Assembly (NCBI RefSeq): GCF_002355475.1
Contig: NZ_AP014862.1
Coordinates: 2,976,001 to 3,040,000, forward strand
Reading direction: 5' to 3'
Source: Pseudomonas furukawaii
GTDB taxonomy: Bacteria; Pseudomonadota; Gammaproteobacteria; Pseudomonadales; Pseudomonadaceae
Length of the DNA stretch: 64,000 nucleotides
In this document: in pieces, positions 60,050-64,000 of the stretch
How the letters are laid out: each line of letters starts with the position of its first letter
How positions within the stretch are numbered: the first letter of the stretch is position 1
Position numbers and translations under genes: made by a program
The notes under the pieces: model-generated
Seen by the model: only the letters and a program-made list of their open reading frames with translations
The model's database searches: none
What the model was told of the DNA's origin: nothing

Positions 60050-61375
60050 TTAGAGAACTTCCAGCGGGTACTCGACAATCAGGCGGACTTCATCCAGATC
60101 CGACTCGTAATCGGTCGCGCGAGTGGTCATTTGGCGAACACGGAAAGACATATCCTTCAGTGATCCAGTCTGCACAACGTACTTGGCCTCGATGTCCCGC
60201 TCCCAGCGCTTCTGGTTGGTCAACGGATCGCCGTTGTCATCACGGCGCATATAGACTTCGTTGGCCTTGCTGTAGTCGGCATCCCAGCCTTGGGCATATC
60301 GAGTCATGAAGCTCAACCCAGGCACACCGAAAGGCTCCATATCCAGGTCATAGCGCACTTGCCATGACTTCTCCTTCGGCGAGTTGAAGTCGCTGTACTG
60401 GATGGAGTTGTCGAGGTAGATGGAGTCCGATTGGCGCAAGTAGTCGAAGTCATCATCGCCATTGTTGCGCTGGAGACCCACCAGCACTGTGTGAGCGCCG
60501 AATTGGATGCCGACCTTGCCGCTCCAGATGTTGTTATCGAAGCTCCCGAGGAGCTGCTTCCCTTCATCGACCGCCTTGTAGTAGTTCAGCCCGCCGATCA
60601 AGGCGACATCGTCCGCAAGCGGGTAGCTCAGCGTGGTGCCCGCGTAATATTGATTCCAGGCATCCTTGAGGCGGCTGGTGTAGAGACTAAAGCCGACGTT
60701 GTCATTAAGCGTGTAATCACCACCGAAATAGGCGATCCATGGCGAGTCCACTTCGCCTGCGTAGAAGGTAGCGAAGCCGTCGCGCATGCTGCTGGTATTG
60801 GGTTGGCTCATCGAGTGGAGGCGACCACCTTGAAGCGACAGTCCTTCCACGCTGCTGTTGAGCACGGTGATACCTCGGAAACTCTCCGGTAAAAGCCGCG
60901 CATCACCGTATTGGACGACAGGGCTGACAGGAAAGACGTCGCCTACCTTGATCTCGGTATCCATGAACCGAGCTTTCACCGCGCCACCCAGTTTGGAGTA
61001 GTTATCCTCAGCCTGCCCGAGGCTGTTGTAAGGCAGCACATCGACTGAGCCACCGGCTCCTGAACGGCCGTCGCCGGTGTCAAGTTTGAGTCCTAGCATG
61101 GCAAAGGCATCGACACCGAAGCCTATGGTGCCCTCGGTGAAGCCAGACTCGAATCGGCCTATCACGCCATGCGCCCACTCTTCCGAATAGCCATTACCCG
61201 AGCTGCTGGACTGGCCTTTGCGGAAGTCACGGTTGAAGTAGAGATTTCGATTGAGGATGGTCAGGCTGCTGCCTTCGATAAATCCCTCGCCTTTCTCGTC
61301 GGCGGCCATTGCAGCTTGCCCGGTACTGATGCTCAGAGCGAGTAGAGAAAGTCCTAACAGGGTTCTGTTATTCAT
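60050..61375 (-). CDS. OprD-family outer-membrane porin (second, in copper island)
   Basis: A 441-residue OprD porin with signal peptide MNNRTLLGLSLLALSISTGQAAMA. Family features: EGFIEGSSLTILNRNLYFNRDF, WAHGVIGRFESGFTEGTIGFGVDAFAMLGLKLDTG and the C-terminal EVRLIVEYPLEVL. It is related to the porin at 15931 but clearly distinct (for example an inserted SSGNGYSEE). AGGAGC precedes the start. It lies between the cop operon and a DUF2790 gene; an OprD inside a metal island suggests altered uptake under copper or zinc stress, as seen for CzcR/CopR-controlled oprD elsewhere. Confidence 0.93.
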   Translation of the reverse strand: MNNRTLLGLSLLALSISTGQAAMAADEKGEGFIEGSSLTILNRNLYFNRDFRKGQSSSSGNGYSEEWAHGVIGRFESGFTEGTIGFGVDAFAMLGLKLDTGDGRSGAGGSVDVLPYNSLGQAEDNYSKLGGAVKARFMDTEIKVGDVFPVSPVVQYGDARLLPESFRGITVLNSSVEGLSLQGGRLHSMSQPNTSSMRDGFATFYAGEVDSPWIAYFGGDYTLNDNVGFSLYTSRLKDAWNQYYAGTTLSYPLADDVALIGGLNYYKAVDEGKQLLGSFDNNIWSGKVGIQFGAHTVLVGLQRNNGDDDFDYLRQSDSIYLDNSIQYSDFNSPKEKSWQVRYDLDMEPFGVPGLSFMTRYAQGWDADYSKANEVYMRRDDNGDPLTNQKRWERDIEAKYVVQTGSLKDMSFRVRQMTTRATDYESDLDEVRLIVEYPLEVL

Positions 61376-61483
61376 AAATGCTCCTGATGTTATTGGCAGT
61401 TGTCATTGTGTGGTCGCATATATGTGCCAAGCGCGCCGTGCATAACCAGGCGCGCCTTGGCCATATTTCCACATGCCAAATAA

Positions 61484-61516
61484 CGTCAGGGTGACTTGAA
61501 AATTACTTTTCAGTCA
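61484..61516 (-). promoter_or_regulatory. Cop-box-like motif upstream of the second oprD
   Basis: Reading the minus strand: GCGCTGACTGAAAAGTAATT followed by AAGTCACCCTGACG. It resembles the copper boxes (CTGAC..AA.TGTAAT...GTCAG) but with one changed base in TGTA. It lies about 110 bp before the porin start. Support is weaker than for motifs 1-5. Confidence 0.4.
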
Positions 61517-61531
61517 GCGCGATGTCATTTA

Positions 61532-61864
61532 TTAGTTTTGGTTCCGGCAACCTGTTCCGGCTGCACGGTATTCAAGAATATTCAGATCGCCGTTGGAGTC
61601 CTCGTAGGTCATCTGGGCTGGCATCACATTGCAGCTAGAGTCCGTTGAGGTAGTGGCCACGACCCTGGCGATATCGAGCTTCATGCCGTAGCGGTAATGA
61701 ATAACTTCAGGCGGATTCTTTCCGTTAGCGGCAGCATACTCTTGCATGGCCTGCTCATTGGCCTGAATCATCCGACCATAAACACGATCAGCGCCGCCTT
61801 CTGCCAGAGTGGCAGAGGAAACAACCATAGCGGCAAGGGCTGCAATAACTTTGAGGCTTTTCAT
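61532..61864 (-). CDS. DUF2790 exported protein
   Basis: A 110-residue exported protein. Signal peptide MKSLKVIAALAAMVVSSATLA, then EGGADRVYGRMIQANEQAMQEYAAANGK, the third copy in this island of the AEGGADR...RM motif. The C-terminal DUF2790 domain (VIHYRYGMKLDIARVVATTS, SCNVMPAQMTYEDSNGDLNILEYRAAGTGC) has two Cys for a possible disulfide or metal site. AAGGAG precedes the start. DUF2790 proteins are common small periplasmic proteins in pseudomonads, often metal-induced. Confidence 0.85.
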   Translation of the reverse strand: MKSLKVIAALAAMVVSSATLAEGGADRVYGRMIQANEQAMQEYAAANGKNPPEVIHYRYGMKLDIARVVATTSTDSSCNVMPAQMTYEDSNGDLNILEYRAAGTGCRNQN

Positions 61865-62009
61865 GTTTAATCACTCCTTCAAGGTGGTGATTAAAATATA
61901 TCCGCTCAACCTGTCATAAAAATGAAGTCAAAGTTACATCGCCGTAATGCTTCCTGCCGCGTTACCCGGGCGAGTCAGCTTGGCGCGTGGCTTGCCCGGG
62001 TTTGTAAAG

Positions 62010-64000
62010 CTATAGCTCCTGCGGTGCGCGAACCTTCTGTGTACGCTGCCTTCGCATCAGCCAGTACGCGGCCGGCAAAACCAACATGGACATCAGCGGC
62101 GCGGTAATCATGCCGCCGACCATGGGCGCGGCGATGCGCTTCATCACTTCAGATCCGGCACCTCCGCCCCAGAGGATTGGCAACAGGCCGGCGATGATCA
62201 CGGCCACCGTCATCACCTTGGGCCGCACGCGCAGCACTGCGCCTTCACGAATTGCCTCCAGTAGTGCCGGGTCACCGCTGCGCCCGGCATCCATACGTGC
62301 ATGCCAGGCATTCTTCAGGTACAGCAGCATGATCACCCCAAATTCCGCCGAGACGCCGGCCAAGGCGATAAAGCCGACCCCAGTGGCAACCGACAGGTTG
62401 AAGCCGAACCAGTAGAGCAGCCAGATGCCGCCCGATAGGGCGAAGGGCAGGGTTGCCATGATCAGTAGGGCCTCACCGAAGCGGCTGAAGGTCAGGTAAA
62501 GCAGCACGAAGATGATCAACAAGGTCGCCGGTACCACCCAGGCCAGCCGTGCATTGGCGCGCTCCAGGAACTCGAACTGACCGGAGTAGGAGACGGTCAT
62601 GCCAGCATCGAGTTGTACCTGCTCAGCTACGCGTTGCTGCAACTCGCGCACGGTCGATGCCAGGTCGCGCCCACGGACATCGACATAGACCCAACCGGAC
62701 AGACGCCCGTTCTCGCTGCGCAGCATTGGCGGCCCTTCGGTCAGACTAACCTGGGCGACGGTGCCCAAGGTGATCTGCTGGCCGGCTTGCGTGAGGATCG
62801 GCATACGCCGTAGTGCCTGCGGACTGTCTCGCCACTCCTTGGGATAGCGCAGGTTGATCGGGAAGCGGGCCAGTCCTTCAACCGTCTCACCAATATTGCT
62901 GCCGCCGATGGCGCCCGATACCACCGCCTGCACATCGGCGATGCTCAGGCCATAGCGCGCCGCGGCCAGTCGATCGATCTGGATGTCCACGTAACGGCCG
63001 CCAGTAAGGCGTTCTGCCAAGGCCGAACTCACCCCAGGCACCTCTTTGGCCACGGCCTCGATATCGCGCGTTATGCGCTCGATGTCGACCAAGGAGGTTC
63101 CGGATACTTTCACCCCAATGGGGCTCTTGATCCCCGTCGCCAGCATGTCGATGCGGTTGCGGATGGGCGGCACCCAGATATTGGACAGCCCCGGAACTTT
63201 TACCGCGCGATCCAGTTCCTCGATCAGCTTTTCGGGTGTCATCCCCGCGCGCCATTGATCGCGTGGTTTGAACTGCACCGTGGTCTCGAACATTTCCAGC
63301 GGTGCTGGATCGGTGGCGGTCTCTGCTCGCCCGGCCTTGCCGAATACCCGTGCCACTTCGGGCACCGTGAGGATCATCCGGTTGGTTTGCTGCAGCAGCT
63401 GGGTGGCCTTGCTGGCCGGCAAGCCGGGCAGGGCTGATGGCATGTACAACAAGTCGCCCTCGTCCATCGGCGGTAGAAACTCTCCTCCGAGTCTGCTGAG
63501 GGGCCAGAGACTGGACAAAAACACTAGCAAGGCCAGCGCTAGGGTCACCTTAGGCCAAGCCAGCACCCACTCCAGCACCGGCCGGTATGCACCGATCAGC
63601 CAACGATTCAAGGGGTTCTGTTGTTCGCTGGGGATATGCCCACGAATCCAATAGCCCATCAGCACCGGTACCAAGGTGATCGAGAGGCCAGCGGCGGCAG
63701 CCATGGCATAGGTCTTGGTGAATGCCAGCGGGCCAAACAGGCGACCCTCCTGGGCCTCCAGGGTGAAGACCGGGAGGAAAGACAGGGTGATGATCAAAAG
63801 GCTGAAGAACAGCGCCGGCCCGACCTCGGCCGCAGCTTCGCCGATCACCCGCCAGTGCGCCTCGCCCTGAAGCGGTTCACCGGGGTGTCGAGCCTTCCAG
63901 GCCTCGATGTGCTTGTGCGCGTTCTCGATCATCACCACGGCGGCATCGACCATGGCGCCGATGGCGATTGCGATCCCGCCGAGCGACATGATGTTGGCAT
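62010..64000 (-). CDS. CusA/CzcA-family heavy-metal RND pump, C-terminal part (cut by window edge)
   Basis: The last 660 or so residues of a heavy-metal RND transporter (full length about 1,050). It is open beyond the window end. Visible: the TM4 charged motif [24 protein letters not shown] (with the proton-relay Asp), the pump-specific FLSVLFFSLLI-type helices, the periplasmic domain ([44 protein letters not shown]) with a Met-rich funnel, and the C-terminal helices ending in a basic [10 protein letters not shown]. CusA-type (copper/silver) is favoured by location and by MPSALPG-type sequence; CzcA is the alternative. The companion CusB/CusC genes would lie outside. Confidence 0.92.
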   Translation of the reverse strand, partial: ANIMSLGGIAIAIGAMVDAAVVMIENAHKHIEAWKARHPGEPLQGEAHWRVIGEAAAEVGPALFFSLLIITLSFLPVFTLEAQEGRLFGPLAFTKTYAMAAAAGLSITLVPVLMGYWIRGHIPSEQQNPLNRWLIGAYRPVLEWVLAWPKVTLALALLVFLSSLWPLSRLGGEFLPPMDEGDLLYMPSALPGLPASKATQLLQQTNRMILTVPEVARVFGKAGRAETATDPAPLEMFETTVQFKPRDQWRAGMTPEKLIEELDRAVKVPGLSNIWVPPIRNRIDMLATGIKSPIGVKVSGTSLVDIERITRDIEAVAKEVPGVSSALAERLTGGRYVDIQIDRLAAARYGLSIADVQAVVSGAIGGSNIGETVEGLARFPINLRYPKEWRDSPQALRRMPILTQAGQQITLGTVAQVSLTEGPPMLRSENGRLSGWVYVDVRGRDLASTVRELQQRVAEQVQLDAGMTVSYSGQFEFLERANARLAWVVPATLLIIFVLLYLTFSRFGEALLIMATLPFALSGGIWLLYWFGFNLSVATGVGFIALAGVSAEFGVIMLLYLKNAWHARMDAGRSGDPALLEAIREGAVLRVRPKVMTVAVIIAGLLPILWGGGAGSEVMKRIAAPMVGGMITAPLMSMLVLPAAYWLMRRQRTQKVRAPQEL

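Overview
The window is about 64 kb of a Pseudomonas-type genome. Evidence for the genus is the high-GC core, two OprD-family porins, a PDC-like class C beta-lactamase, a CopRS/CopAB copper system and small PtrA/DUF2790-type exported proteins. No rRNA or tRNA gene was recognised. The species is not determined; both edges cut genes (cytochrome oxidase subunit I on the left, a CusA/CzcA-type RND pump on the right).

Region 1 (1-24.8 kb) looks like ordinary high-GC chromosome. It holds the end of an aa3/caa3-type cytochrome oxidase operon (I-III-III-IV), a siderophore-interacting reductase divergent from a MarR regulator, a LysE exporter divergent from a GlxA-type AraC regulator, a class C beta-lactamase, the U32 protein RlhA, a CHAD protein, a diguanylate cyclase, NhaA, a nitronate monooxygenase-like enzyme and an OprD porin. 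It ends in a little-known envelope cluster: a secreted protein, a Gly/His-rich repeat protein, DUF6502, DUF5666 and a beta-barrel-like protein, then a pentaheme cytochrome.

Region 2 (about 24.9-37.4 kb) is mobile DNA with an abrupt drop in GC. A Tn7-like module (tnsA, tnsB, tnsC, tniQ and a KfrA-like gene in overlapping order) is followed by a divergent tyrosine recombinase/coiled-coil pair resembling TnpS/TnpT, the cointegrate-resolution system of Tn4651-type transposons. The TnsA-like protein appears to lack the nuclease Asp and Lys. This suggests a replicative, cointegrate-forming Tn7-like transposon that uses a borrowed resolution system, which is the most interesting hypothesis here. Small regulators, an orphan DUF6088 gene, a dead IS3-family element and a truncated second DUF6088 copy follow.

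Region 3 (37.4-64 kb) is a metal-resistance island. CopRS precedes two cupredoxins, a DUF2933 protein and a copper P-type ATPase. A 4.65-kb segment then carries a CadR-controlled cassette (CDF-like transporter, CadR, DUF3703, LspA, AraC, fatty-acid-hydroxylase-like protein) and is bounded by homologous inverted repeat arrays that look like transposon ends. Next come a two-gene Gabija-type defence system, a CopZ-like chaperone behind a CueR-type promoter, a bufferin copper-peptide operon (bufA-bufB-bufC), copA, a His/Met-rich protein, copB, a His-tailed cytochrome c, a DUF411 protein, an OprD porin, a DUF2790 protein and the RND pump. At least five copies of one CopR-box-like motif (CTKACNNMAAHTGTART) lie upstream of copper genes, so CopRS probably coordinates detoxification across the periplasm (oxidase, cupredoxins, bufferin) and both membranes (P-ATPase, CopB, RND pump).
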